Shown piece by piece: positions 35,008 through 47,576 of a DNA stretch of 48,564 nt. Below the pieces are notes generated by a model, which saw only the letters and a program-made list of their open reading frames with translations, had not been told where the DNA came from and did no database searches. The stretch covers positions 1 to 48,564 of the forward strand of contig PTKV01000013.1 in NCBI GenBank assembly GCA_002937895.1, given 5' to 3'. A program made the translations under genes and the position numbers. Within the stretch, counting starts at the first letter, position 1. Every line of letters starts with the position of its first letter. The stretch is from Alphaproteobacteria bacterium MarineAlpha5_Bin9. Its GTDB lineage: Bacteria; Pseudomonadota; Alphaproteobacteria; HIMB59; GCA-002718135.

Positions 35008-36021
35008 ATGTTAAAAACAGATATAGTAATTATTGGCGCAGGTCCAGTTGGATTATTTGCAATATTTGAATTAGGCCTTCTAAATCTTAAATGTCATGTT
35101 ATAGATAGTCTTGAACAGATCGGAGGACAGTGCTCTGAATTATACCCAGAGAAGCCAATTTTTGATATTCCTTCCCAAGTTAAAATAAATGGTAATGAAT
35201 TGGTTGAAAATTTAATAAATCAATCAAAGCCATTTGATCCTGTTTTTCATCTTGGACAACAAGCAAATCAAATAAAGAAATTAGAAGATGGATATTGGGA
35301 AGTTCAAACATCTGCAAATAAAATAATTAAAACAAAGTGTATAGTAATCGCAGCTGGAGCAGGAAGTTTTGTTCCTAGAAAGCCCCCACTAGAAAATTTA
35401 AAAGAATATGAAGAAAAATCTATATTTTATTCCATAAAAGATAAATCAATATTTAATAATAAAAAAGTATTGATAGCTGGTGGAGGAGATTCCGCTTTGG
35501 ATTGGGCGATAAATTTATCTTCATCATGTGATGTTACATTATTGCATAGAAGAAAAGAATTTAGAGCTTCTCCCGATTCTGTTAAAAAGTTTTTTGAACT
35601 AGAATCAATTGGAAAAACAAAATTTGCTTTAGGGCAATTATTATCCATTCAAGGTAAAAATGGCAAAATAGAATCAATTACTTATAAAAATGAAATGGAA
35701 GAAATCACAAATAATTATCAATATTTAATACCATTATTTGGATTGATTATGAAATTAGGCCCTATTGTAGATTGGGGTCTTGAATTAGATTCTAATTTAA
35801 TTAGAGTAAATACTGAGAATTTTGAAACATCTATACCATCTATTTTTGCTATAGGAGATATAAATACATATCCAGGAAAACTTAAATTAATTTTATCAGG
35901 ATTTCATGAAGCAGCTTTAATGTCTCAAAAAGCTTTTAAATATTGCAATCCAGAAAAAAAATTAATTTTTAGGTACACTACTTCTTCAAAAGATTTGCAT
36001 AAAAAACTAGGATTAAAATGA
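35008..36021 (+). CDS. Ferredoxin--NADP+ reductase, thioredoxin-reductase-like (YumC type)
   Basis: The 337-residue flavoprotein has the FAD motif IIGAGPVGLFAIFELG (residues 8-23), the IGGQCSELYPEKPIFDIPS block, a second nucleotide motif AGGGDSALDWAINLS for NADPH and the closing AIGDINTYPGKLKLILSGFHEAA. It lacks the redox-active CxxC of thioredoxin reductase, which together with the YPEKPIFDIP block identifies type II ferredoxin-NADP reductases. It shares a 4-bp ATGA overlap with the downstream ferredoxin, so reductase and carrier are probably made together. Confidence 0.92.
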   Translation: MLKTDIVIIGAGPVGLFAIFELGLLNLKCHVIDSLEQIGGQCSELYPEKPIFDIPSQVKINGNELVENLINQSKPFDPVFHLGQQANQIKKLEDGYWEVQTSANKIIKTKCIVIAAGAGSFVPRKPPLENLKEYEEKSIFYSIKDKSIFNNKKVLIAGGGDSALDWAINLSSSCDVTLLHRRKEFRASPDSVKKFFELESIGKTKFALGQLLSIQGKNGKIESITYKNEMEEITNNYQYLIPLFGLIMKLGPIVDWGLELDSNLIRVNTENFETSIPSIFAIGDINTYPGKLKLILSGFHEAALMSQKAFKYCNPEKKLIFRYTTSSKDLHKKLGLK

Positions 36022-36329
36022 GTAAAATAATAGTAAAAGATCGAGATGGAAAAGAGCATATTTTAAATGCAGAAAAAGGACTTACTTTAATGGAGATTAT
36101 TAGAGATTCTGGATTAGACATTGAGGCTTTGTGTGGAGGGTGCGCTGCTTGTGCCACTTGCCATGTATATATTGGTAGTAAATGGATTGATAAATTACCT
36201 AAAATGCAGGATGATGAGGAATCTATGCTTGATCAAACTTTTGACCTTAAACCAGGCTCAAGACTAGCTTGTCAAATTGAATTTATTGATGATTATAATG
36301 ATATTTTTATGGAATTGGCTCCAAAATAA
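36018..36329 (+). CDS. 2Fe-2S ferredoxin, adrenodoxin type
   Basis: The 103-residue electron carrier has the cluster ligands Cys39, Cys45, Cys48 and Cys85 in C-x5-C-x2-C and LAC patterns (LCGGCAACATCHVY; SRLACQI). An extra Cys42 lies inside the loop. The acidic helix region DDEESMLD is the usual partner-docking surface of adrenodoxin-like ferredoxins. It starts inside the stop of the reductase gene. Such ferredoxins serve iron-sulfur assembly, heme A synthesis or hydroxylases; the neighbouring ctaA suggests the second. Confidence 0.93.
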   Translation: MSKIIVKDRDGKEHILNAEKGLTLMEIIRDSGLDIEALCGGCAACATCHVYIGSKWIDKLPKMQDDEESMLDQTFDLKPGSRLACQIEFIDDYNDIFMELAPK

Positions 36330-36346
36330 CATTGACAAATAATATA

Positions 36347-36375
36347 ATTTGTATACAAATAGTTGGTATACAAAT
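36347..36375 (+). promoter_or_regulatory. Tandem palindromic operator-like site before the MarR gene
   Basis: A perfect 14-bp palindrome ATTTGTATACAAAT (36347-36360) is followed 15 bp later, centre to centre, by a near copy TTGGTATACAAA (36363-36374). The repeat stops 2 bp before the ATG of the MarR-type gene. Palindromes next to MarR genes are usually their own operators. A TTGACA at 36332 could be a -35 box whose -10 region would fall inside the first palindrome. Confidence 0.55.
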
Positions 36376-36376
36376 A

Positions 36377-36835
36377 ATGGCAGACACTTCTCTCTCAGAG
36401 AAAAAAATTGGCTTATTAATATGGCTTTCATCTAATCTATGGCAATCTCAATTAAGAAAGGTATTATACAAATATAACTTATCTTTAAATGAATATATTT
36501 TAATAGAATCTTTAGTATATTTAGAAAAAAAAAATAAATCTATTTCTCAAAAAGAACTTTCTATTTTTTCTGGTATAGATGTAAGTGTAATAAGTGTATG
36601 TTTAAAAGTTTTGATAAAAAAGGAGATTATACAAAGAAAATCTAATGAAGATAATAGAAAAAAAATTATTTTTTTACTTTCAAAAGGGAAAAATCTATTT
36701 GAGAAAATTTTTCCAAATATAGAATCTATTGAAAATGATTTATTTGATAAATTAGCTAATGAAAAAGATAATTTTAAAAACTCTCTTAAATTACTTCTTG
36801 GAAAAAAAATCAGAATTAAAGTAAATAAATTATGA
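36377..36835 (+). CDS. MarR-family winged-helix transcriptional regulator
   Basis: The protein of about 152 residues has the MarR layout: a dimerising N-terminal helix, then a winged helix (SQKELSIFSGIDVSVISVCL as helix-turn-helix, KSNEDNRKKIIFLLS as the wing) and a C-terminal dimer helix. I choose the ATG at 36377 (MADTSLSEKK) over a TTG at 36332, because the upstream stretch overlaps the operator-like repeat and adds residues unusual for the family. It follows the ferredoxin gene and overlaps lysK by 4 bp (ATGA). The inducer is unknown. Confidence 0.85.
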   Translation: MADTSLSEKKIGLLIWLSSNLWQSQLRKVLYKYNLSLNEYILIESLVYLEKKNKSISQKELSIFSGIDVSVISVCLKVLIKKEIIQRKSNEDNRKKIIFLLSKGKNLFEKIFPNIESIENDLFDKLANEKDNFKNSLKLLLGKKIRIKVNKL

Positions 36836-38400
36836 ATATTAATAATGAAATAATAAATAATTTGAAATCTTGGCCTTTCGGGGAGGCAAAAAAAATAATT
36901 AATAATATTAATAATGATACGAATAAACAAATTATCTTTCAAACTGGATATGGACCTTCTGGTCTACCACATATAGGTACTTTTGGTGAAGTTGTTAGAA
37001 CAACTATGATTAAAAAAGCTTATGATTATTTAATCGGAAATAATAAAAGTAAAATAATTACATTTTCTGATGATATGGATGGTTTAAGAAAAGTTCCTGA
37101 AAATATACCAAATCAAAAATTAATTGAAAAATATATTGATATTCCATTAACCTCAATACCAGATCCTTTCAATAAATTTGAAAGCTTTGGCCATCATAAT
37201 AATGCAAAATTACGATCTTTTCTTGATGATTTTGGATTTGAATATGAATTTCTTAGTTCTACTAATGAATATAAATCTGGAAGATTTGATCAGACACTTA
37301 AACTTATGTTAGAAAATCACGAAAAAATATTAGAATTAATTTTACCAACTCTTCGCGCAGAAAGAAGAAAAACTTATAGTCCTTTTCTGCCTATAAGTAA
37401 TATTTCTGGTAAAGTTTTAAAAGTTAAAATTGATGAATATCAACCTAAAAATAATTCTATTATATATAAAGAGCCAGAAAATGGAAAACTTACAGAAATT
37501 TTAGTTACCGGAGGCAATTGTAAGCTCCAGTGGAAGGTTGATTGGGCCATGAGATGGATTTCTTTGGGAATAAATTATGAGATGTGTGGAAAAGATTTAT
37601 CAGAAAGTGTTATTTTAGGAAAACAAATATGTAAAATACTAAATAAAGAGCCTCCTATCAATTTAATTTATGAAATGTTCTTAGATGAAAAGGGTGAAAA
37701 AATTTCTAAATCTATAGGCAATGGCATAAGTGTTGAAGAATGGCTAAGATATGCAACTCAAGAAAGCTTATCTTTATTTATGTTTCAAAAACCTAAAACT
37801 GCAAAAAAATTATTTTTTGATGTAATCCCTAAAAGTGTTGATGAATATTTTTCATATTTGAAAAAATTTAATAATACTCAAAATAAAATTGAAAAATTAG
37901 ATAATCCTGTTTGGCACATTCATAGTGGATCAGTGCCAAAAATAGATACAGATATTACATTTGGACTAATTATGAATTTAGTAAATGCATGCAATTCTCA
38001 AGATCCATCTGTAATTTGGGAATTTTTAAAAGAATATGATAAAAATCTTAATAAAAATGATAAATACCTGAATAGTTTAATTACCAGTTCTATAAATTAT
38101 TATATTGATTTTGTTTTACCAACTAAAAAATATAAAAAAATAAATGACGAAAATATTAAAATCTTTAAAGATATAATTATATATTTAAGAAAAATTGATA
38201 ATTCAACTTCATCAAAAGAAATTCAAACTCAAATATATGAGATTGGTAAAAATAATTTTACTAATTTAAGAGAATATTTTAAATTAATTTACAGTGTCTT
38301 GTTTGGTCAAGAACAAGGTCCAAGATTAGGATCTTTTATTAAGATTTATGGCATAGGCAAGACTATTGATTTAATAGAACACGCAATTAAATTAAAATGA
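36832..38400 (+). CDS. lysK: Lysyl-tRNA synthetase, class I
   Basis: The enzyme charges tRNA-Lys. The 522-residue protein is the class I form, with the Rossmann motifs GYGPSGLPHIGTFGEV (HIGH) near the N-terminus and KISKSIGNG (KMSKS) at about residue 287. Class I LysRS is typical of archaea and of alphaproteobacteria, while most other bacteria use the unrelated class II enzyme. The first ATG overlaps the marR stop (ATGA), coupling translation. The C-terminal helical domain is complete, ending near GQEQGPRLGSFIKIYG. It is followed 22 bp later by pyrD. Confidence 0.96.
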   Translation: MNINNEIINNLKSWPFGEAKKIINNINNDTNKQIIFQTGYGPSGLPHIGTFGEVVRTTMIKKAYDYLIGNNKSKIITFSDDMDGLRKVPENIPNQKLIEKYIDIPLTSIPDPFNKFESFGHHNNAKLRSFLDDFGFEYEFLSSTNEYKSGRFDQTLKLMLENHEKILELILPTLRAERRKTYSPFLPISNISGKVLKVKIDEYQPKNNSIIYKEPENGKLTEILVTGGNCKLQWKVDWAMRWISLGINYEMCGKDLSESVILGKQICKILNKEPPINLIYEMFLDEKGEKISKSIGNGISVEEWLRYATQESLSLFMFQKPKTAKKLFFDVIPKSVDEYFSYLKKFNNTQNKIEKLDNPVWHIHSGSVPKIDTDITFGLIMNLVNACNSQDPSVIWEFLKEYDKNLNKNDKYLNSLITSSINYYIDFVLPTKKYKKINDENIKIFKDIIIYLRKIDNSTSSKEIQTQIYEIGKNNFTNLREYFKLIYSVLFGQEQGPRLGSFIKIYGIGKTIDLIEHAIKLK

Positions 38401-38422
38401 AATATTAAGTAAATAAAATTCA

Positions 38423-39481
38423 ATGAATATTACATTTTTTTTGAAATTTTTTTCACCAGAATTTGCACACTCCTTATCTATTAAGTTACTGAAGATTAAA
38501 CCAAAGCCAATATTTAAAAAGGATATAAAAAATATAGAAATGTTGCACCAAAGAGTTTTTGGACTTGATTTTAAAAACCCTTTAGGTTTAGCAGCAGGAT
38601 TTGATAAAAATGCAGAAGTATTAAAGCAGTTACTAGACTTAGGATTTGGATTTGTAGAGGGGGGAACTGCAACGCCAAAGCCACAAAAGGGAAATTCTAA
38701 ACCAAGACTTTTTAGATTGAATGAAGATGAGGGTATTATTAATCATTTAGGTTTTAATAATTATGGATTTGAAATAATAAGAAAAAACTTAAATAATATA
38801 AACCTCAATATTCTTAGAAATGGGATTGTAGGAATCAACATAGGAAAAAATCAATCAACAAATAATCCCTATGAAGACTATTTAAAAGGTTTAGATTTTT
38901 TAGGACCCTTAGCTCATTATGTAGTTATTAATATTTCTTCCCCTAACACACCCGGATTAAGAGATTTACAATACAGAGGCCACATTGAAAAATTAGCAAA
39001 ACTATTAAAAGAAAAAAAGAACGATAATGAAAAATTAATATCCACTCCAATATTGTTAAAAATTTCCCCTGATTTAAATGATGACGAATTAAGAGATATA
39101 GCTTTATGTAGTTTAGCAATGGGAATTGATGGCTTAATAATCTCTAATTCTACTTTAAACAGACCTAAAAGTTTAAAATCTAAATACAAAGACGAAATAG
39201 GTGGTTTGAGTGGAAAGCCTATATTTATAGACTCAACAATTTTACTGAAAAAAATGTATAGTTTAACTAATGCTCAATTACCTCTTATTGGAGTAGGGGG
39301 AATTACAAATGGAATGGAATGTTATGAAAAAATTAAATCTGGAGCATCTTTAGCACAAATTTATACATCATTAATCTATCAAGGCCCTATTGTAGTAGAT
39401 AATATAATTAAACAATTAATAAGTTGTCTAATAACTGATGGTTACAAAAATATAAATGAAGCTGTAGGAAAAGAAGTTTGA
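38423..39481 (+). CDS. pyrD: Dihydroorotate dehydrogenase (quinone), class 2
   Basis: The enzyme makes orotate in pyrimidine synthesis and passes electrons to ubiquinone at the membrane. The 352-residue protein starts with the short amphipathic helix of class 2 (FFLKFFSPEFAHSLS). It shows GLAAGFDKNAEVL, NHLGFNNYG, the catalytic-serine block NISSPNTPGLRDLQ, LISNSTLNRP and the FMN phosphate motif GVGGITNG. The length is standard. Its TGA overlaps the TTG start of the next gene by 4 bp. Confidence 0.97.
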   Translation: MNITFFLKFFSPEFAHSLSIKLLKIKPKPIFKKDIKNIEMLHQRVFGLDFKNPLGLAAGFDKNAEVLKQLLDLGFGFVEGGTATPKPQKGNSKPRLFRLNEDEGIINHLGFNNYGFEIIRKNLNNINLNILRNGIVGINIGKNQSTNNPYEDYLKGLDFLGPLAHYVVINISSPNTPGLRDLQYRGHIEKLAKLLKEKKNDNEKLISTPILLKISPDLNDDELRDIALCSLAMGIDGLIISNSTLNRPKSLKSKYKDEIGGLSGKPIFIDSTILLKKMYSLTNAQLPLIGVGGITNGMECYEKIKSGASLAQIYTSLIYQGPIVVDNIIKQLISCLITDGYKNINEAVGKEV

Positions 39482-40350
39482 ATCGTCCTAAATGTATAAA
39501 TTCAGTTTCAGAAATAATAGATAAATATGACTCTATTATAATTGATCAGTGGGGAGTAATACATAATGGGAAAAAAGGTTTTCCATATTCAATAAAATGT
39601 ATAAAATTATTAAAAAAATTAGGAAAAAATTTATTTTTAATTTCTAATTCTTCTAAAAGAAGTGACATGAGCATAAAAAAATTATCTGATTTAGGTTTTG
39701 ATTTTAAGGATTTCGATCAAATTATGACTAGTGGAGAGATGATATGGCAAGAACTTAAAAATAAAAAAAATAATTTTTTTTCTGATATAGGAAAAAATTG
39801 TTTTCATATAGATAAGCTCGGAGATATAAAAAATTTCAAATCTGGATTAGATTATCAATTTGTAAAAAAAATTGAAGATGCTGATTTTTTATTAGGTACT
39901 AATATTAAAAGAGGGAAAAAAGTAATTGATTATATACCTTTGTTAAAAAAAAGTTTAGAGTTAAAATTACCATTTATATGTGCTAATCCTGATTATGAAA
40001 CTTTAGATTATGTTTCCAATAATAATATTATTTGCATGGGCACAATTGCGGAATTGTATAAAGATTTAGGTGGAAAAGTGTTTATTTTAGGAAAGCCAAA
40101 TGAAAAAATTTATGAAGAAACTCTCAAACATAAACAAAATTTAAATAAGAAAAAAATTCTTGCAATTGGTGATTCCATTTTTCACGATATAGCTGGAGCT
40201 AATAATTTTGGAATAGATAGCTTGCTAATCACTTCAGGAATACATAGAGAAAGTTTTGATAAAAAGAACCCTAAATGGAATGATAATCTAGAAAAATTTA
40301 ATAAACCGAATTTAATTCCCACCTATTTATCAATAAAATTTGAATTTTAA
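39478..40350 (+). CDS. TIGR01459-type HAD-superfamily phosphatase
   Basis: The 290-residue protein is a HAD-superfamily hydrolase with a C2 cap. The nucleophile motif I is IIDQWGVIHNG (Asp23), motif II is FLISNSSKR, and the C-terminal block ILGKPNEKIYEE and LAIGDSIFHDIAGANNFGID provides the lysine and the metal-binding aspartates. The DQWGV and SNSSKR pattern matches TIGR01459, whose substrate is not known. The only fitting start is TTG at 39478, inside the pyrD stop (TTGA), with AGGA 8 bp upstream. Confidence 0.88.
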   Translation: MNRPKCINSVSEIIDKYDSIIIDQWGVIHNGKKGFPYSIKCIKLLKKLGKNLFLISNSSKRSDMSIKKLSDLGFDFKDFDQIMTSGEMIWQELKNKKNNFFSDIGKNCFHIDKLGDIKNFKSGLDYQFVKKIEDADFLLGTNIKRGKKVIDYIPLLKKSLELKLPFICANPDYETLDYVSNNNIICMGTIAELYKDLGGKVFILGKPNEKIYEETLKHKQNLNKKKILAIGDSIFHDIAGANNFGIDSLLITSGIHRESFDKKNPKWNDNLEKFNKPNLIPTYLSIKFEF

Positions 40351-40396
40351 TTTCTAAAATCTTGACCAATTTATAAAAAAAATCTAAAAGGCTGAT

Positions 40397-40680
40397 GTGT
40401 CTAATATCTGTCAATTAACTGGAAAAAAATATTTGAATGGTAATAATGTAAGTCATGCAAATAATAAAACTAAAAGAAAATTTTACCCTAATATTCAAAA
40501 TATTTCTTTTATGAGCGAAATATTAAATCGTTCTATTCAAATTAAAGTCACTGTAAGCACGATAAGAACAGTTGAAAAAAATGGCGGGTTAGATGAATAT
40601 TTATTAAAAACACCAAATTCCAAACTTCCATTATTTGCCAAAAAATTAAAAAAACAGATTTTGTCTAAGAAAAATAATTA

Positions 40681-40681
<1 letters not shown>
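40397..40681 (+). CDS. rpmB: 50S ribosomal protein L28
   Basis: The 94-residue protein matches L28: CQLTGKKYLNGNNVSHANNKTKRKFYPNIQ at the N-terminus, then IKVTVSTIRTVEKNGGLDEYL. The start is GTG at 40397 (MSNICQLTGKK) with AAAGG at 40387-40390 just upstream. The extended C-terminus is typical of alphaproteobacterial L28. Its TAG overlaps the GTG start of the next gene by one base. L33, often nearby, is not in the window. Confidence 0.95.
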
Positions 40682-44453
<3,772 letters not shown>

Positions 44454-44467
<14 letters not shown>

Positions 44468-45452
44468 TAATAACTTTAGCTTCTTTTAATTCTATTCCAA
44501 ATCCTCTTTGAAAATATTCATAGATTATTGGCTTTTCTAATTCATCACATCTATTCAAAAAAGATAATTTAAATGCATATTCAATATCATCAAATAATAA
44601 ATAATTATCTGCCCAAGTCAAAACAGTTCTAGGGCTCATTACAGTTGAAATATCCCCATTAATAAAGCCTGAACGAGTAAGATCTGCTATAGAAACCATT
44701 GATTTTATAATTTCCTTACCTTCTTTTGTATTTAATTTATTTATTTTATTAATAATTATTTTTTCTTCTTCAGAATTATCTAAATAATTCAAGGTAGTAA
44801 CAATGTTCCATCTATCCATTTGTCCTTGATTTATTTGCTGAGTGCCATGATACAATCCAGTTGTGTCACCTAGTCCAATAGTATTTGCAGTTCCAAAAAG
44901 TCTAAAATATTTGTTTGGATTTAAAACTCTTGATTGATCTAAAAGTGTTAATCTACTTTCACTTTCCAATATTCTTTGTATAACAAACATTACATCAGGC
45001 CTACCTGCATCATACTCATCGAAAACCAGAGCTACTGGATTTTGATATGACCAAGGTAGCATACCATCTTGAAATTGAGTTATCTGTTTTTCGTTTTGTA
45101 AAATTATTGCATCTTTTCCTATTAAATCTATTCTGCTTATATGACTATCTAGATTAATTCTTATACATGGCCAATTTAATCTAGCTGCAACTTGCTCTAT
45201 ATGTGTTGATTTACCAGTTCCATGATATCCGCATATTAAAACTCTTTTGTTGTTCGAAAATCCAGCTAAAATAGCTTTTGTAGTTTCAGGATCAAATATA
45301 TAAGAGTTATCAATTTTTGGGACATATTCATTTAAATCCTTAAAAGCAAAAACATCAAAATTACATTTTATTCCAAAAACTTCTTGAGTATTAATTTTCT
45401 TTATATTTTCTGTATTTAAAGATATTCTATTTTTATATTCTTCTTTTGTCAT
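44454..45452 (-). CDS. cobS: CobS-type AAA+ ATPase
   Basis: The 332-residue AAA+ ATPase of the MoxR clade has Walker [10 protein letters not shown] (residues 75-83), Walker [16 protein letters not shown] (Asp145, Glu146) and sensor-type [20 protein letters not shown]. These match CobS, the motor half of the CobST complex. The [20 protein letters not shown] stretch before Walker A is conserved in the family. It ends inside the start of cobT and lies 6 bp after the J-domain gene, so the three genes form one operon. Confidence 0.94.
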
Positions 45453-45458
45453 TTATAT

Positions 45459-46049
45459 TTATTTTTTATTTAAAAATCTTTTCAATAATATTTTGTATGC
45501 TTGATTAATTTCTTTAAAATTTTTTTCAGCTTTTTCAACGTCCTTATTTACATCAGGATGGTATATCTTTACCAGTTTTTTATATGCTTTTTTAATTTTT
45601 TCAACGTCAATAGGAACATTTATCTTCAATATTTTTAGGCTTTTTTGCTCATCTTGGGTCAAATCAGTATGAAAAAACTTATTTTTGCTAAAATTTTTAT
45701 AATTTTTATCATCATTGAATAAATTATCGTGGTTTTTAAAAAATGATGTAATTTTATCTAATATTATATTCGGCTTGCCATGCAAGGGCCATGAAGGTCT
45801 GTTCCAAATAACATCCTCTCTTAAAGCAGCTTCAATGTTATCAACACTCAATCCTTTATAAAAATCCCAAGAATTGTTATACTCCTTTACGTGCTTTAAA
45901 CAAAAAAAATAATAATTATATAAATTTATTCTTGATTTAGGAGCCTTATATTTCCCTTCATTTTTGCAATTTATAAAATCACATTTTTTTATCTTTTTAT
46001 TTTCCCATGAAAAAGATTTTTTATCAATTCTTGGTTTATTTTTTGTCAT
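45459..46049 (-). CDS. J-domain protein with N-terminal Cys/His cluster
   Basis: The 196-residue protein ends in a J domain (about residues 135-196) with the HPD motif at 164-166 in IYHPDVNKD, so it should stimulate an Hsp70. The N-terminal part has Cys23, Cys28, Cys50 and His53, spaced like a small zinc-binding module, followed by the WDFYKGLS block. Proteins of this build are often placed next to cobS in alphaproteobacteria. It is 6 bp ahead of cobS and diverges from bolA across only 22 bp. Confidence 0.88.
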   Translation of the reverse strand: MTKNKPRIDKKSFSWENKKIKKCDFINCKNEGKYKAPKSRINLYNYYFFCLKHVKEYNNSWDFYKGLSVDNIEAALREDVIWNRPSWPLHGKPNIILDKITSFFKNHDNLFNDDKNYKNFSKNKFFHTDLTQDEQKSLKILKINVPIDVEKIKKAYKKLVKIYHPDVNKDVEKAEKNFKEINQAYKILLKRFLNKK

Positions 46050-46071
46050 TATTTAATATAATATATATATT

Positions 46072-46326
46072 ATGAAACGTAAAAAAAGAATTGAGCAAAT
46101 TTTAAAAAAAAATTTAGATACTTTTGACTATACTTTAGTAGATATTTCGTCATATCATAAAAATCACCAAGATTTTAAAAATGAAACTGAAACCCATTTC
46201 AAATTAAATATTTCAAGAAATGAATCTAAAATTAAGTTAATCGATTTACACAGAAGGATTAATTACTTATTAAAAAATGAATTTGAAAATGGCTTACATG
46301 CACTAGAGATAAAGGTTAAAAATTAG
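46072..46326 (+). CDS. bolA: BolA family protein
   Basis: The 84-residue protein has the BolA features: N-terminal RIEQILKKNL, the HFKLNIS strand after THF, and the C-terminal LHALEIKVK containing the conserved histidine. BolA proteins pair with monothiol glutaredoxins and affect iron-sulfur and iron handling. Only 22 bp separate its ATG from the divergent J-domain gene; a TATAAT at 46057-46062 would start transcription about 3 bp before the ATG, so the message may be nearly leaderless. It overlaps the convergent CorC gene by 4 bp. Confidence 0.9.
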   Translation: MKRKKRIEQILKKNLDTFDYTLVDISSYHKNHQDFKNETETHFKLNISRNESKIKLIDLHRRINYLLKNEFENGLHALEIKVKN

Positions 46327-47576
46327 TTTTTTGAAATTTCAAGTTTTAAAATCTGTTTTCTTGAATGCGATAAAATTTTATATGTGAAAAATTCATCTTT
46401 TATTGTTTCGCCATAAAATGGTATTGTTTTTGCAATGTTCATTACATATCCACCTATAGTTGTCGCGTCACTTTCTGGTATTTTTAAATCATATTCTTTA
46501 AATAAATCTTTGATACTTTTACTACCGCTAGCAATTATTTTACCTTTTTGATTAAAAATAAATTCATCTTCTGGATTATCAATTTCATCAACTATTTCTC
46601 CAACAATTTCTTCAATAATATCCTCTAAAGTTATTAATCCTAATAATTCTCCATATTCATCAACTACTAAAGCAAGATGTTCTTTTTTACTTCTAAAAGA
46701 CAAAAGTTGATCTAATAAATTAGAAGATTCTGGAATAAACCAAGGTTTATTTAAGTTTTTTAAAATTTTTTCTAAGTTTTCCATTTTACCACTAGTATTA
46801 ATATTGATTTTTCTTGTGTCTAATATACCCACAATTTCCTCAGGGTTTTTTTCCCAAAAAGGTATTCTTGTATACTTACTTGAATTAATTTTATTGATAA
46901 TTTTAGAATGATCTTCGTTTATATTAATAGAATATATATTTCTTCTGTGCGTAAACACTTCTTCAACTGTTGTATCATTTAAAGTTAAAATGCTCTTAAG
47001 CATCTCCTTTTCTTTTTTCGAATCAGGATTTGAAGTTTTATACATATCTATAACGCCTTCTAATTCTTCCTCTGATTGTTTCTCTATTGCACTTTTGCTT
47101 TTGGCAATAATTTTTTTAAGAAAAAAGTTTGATATAAGATTTATTACATAAACTATAGGTGCTAAAAATTTATTTAAAAAATATATGAACGGACCGATTA
47201 TTAAAGCAGTTTGAGTTGGTTTGTTTATAGAATATATTTTTGGAAAAACTTCTGCTAAAATAACAATTAGCGTTGTCATTATAATTGTAGCATATATAAT
47301 TCCAGAATTACCAAATAAATTATAAAGAAAGGCAGTTGCAATTGATGATGCAAGTATATTTACTAAATTATTAGCTAAAAGCAAAGAGGAAATTACATTT
47401 TCTTTTCTATCGATTAAACTTTTAACATATTTTGCTCTTTTATTTCCCTGATTACTTTTCGAAAAAATTCTAGGTTTGGATACTGCTGTTATAGCAGTTT
47501 CAGATCCTGATAGAATTCCTGATATTAGAATCAAAAGAATTATAAAGAAAAATAATAAAATTTCTGATAAATCCAT
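46323..47576 (-). CDS. HlyC/CorC family protein (CNNM and CBS domains)
   Basis: The 417-residue inner-membrane protein begins with a CNNM/DUF21 domain of four membrane segments (LSGSETAITAVSKPR is the family motif). A CBS pair follows around residues 205-330, including YTRIPFWEKNPEEIVGILD and LALVVDEYGELLGLITLEDI. A C-terminal CorC_HlyC domain closes the chain (DATTIGGYVMNIAKTIPF). Members take part in magnesium or cobalt export. It abuts aroB with no gap on the same strand, suggesting joint transcription. Confidence 0.93.
   Translation of the reverse strand: MDLSEILLFFFIILLILISGILSGSETAITAVSKPRIFSKSNQGNKRAKYVKSLIDRKENVISSLLLANNLVNILASSIATAFLYNLFGNSGIIYATIIMTTLIVILAEVFPKIYSINKPTQTALIIGPFIYFLNKFLAPIVYVINLISNFFLKKIIAKSKSAIEKQSEEELEGVIDMYKTSNPDSKKEKEMLKSILTLNDTTVEEVFTHRRNIYSININEDHSKIINKINSSKYTRIPFWEKNPEEIVGILDTRKININTSGKMENLEKILKNLNKPWFIPESSNLLDQLLSFRSKKEHLALVVDEYGELLGLITLEDIIEEIVGEIVDEIDNPEDEFIFNQKGKIIASGSKSIKDLFKEYDLKIPESDATTIGGYVMNIAKTIPFYGETIKDEFFTYKILSHSRKQILKLEISKN

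Noticed and set aside
36332-36348. TTGACA followed by TATAAT as a promoter for the MarR gene
   Set aside because: The two boxes are only 5 bp apart, far below the usual 16-18 bp, so they cannot act as one sigma-70 promoter.
36547-36942. 131-residue minus-strand frame over the MarR and lysK genes
   Set aside because: It is antisense to two recognised genes and has only a random Ile/Phe-rich composition.
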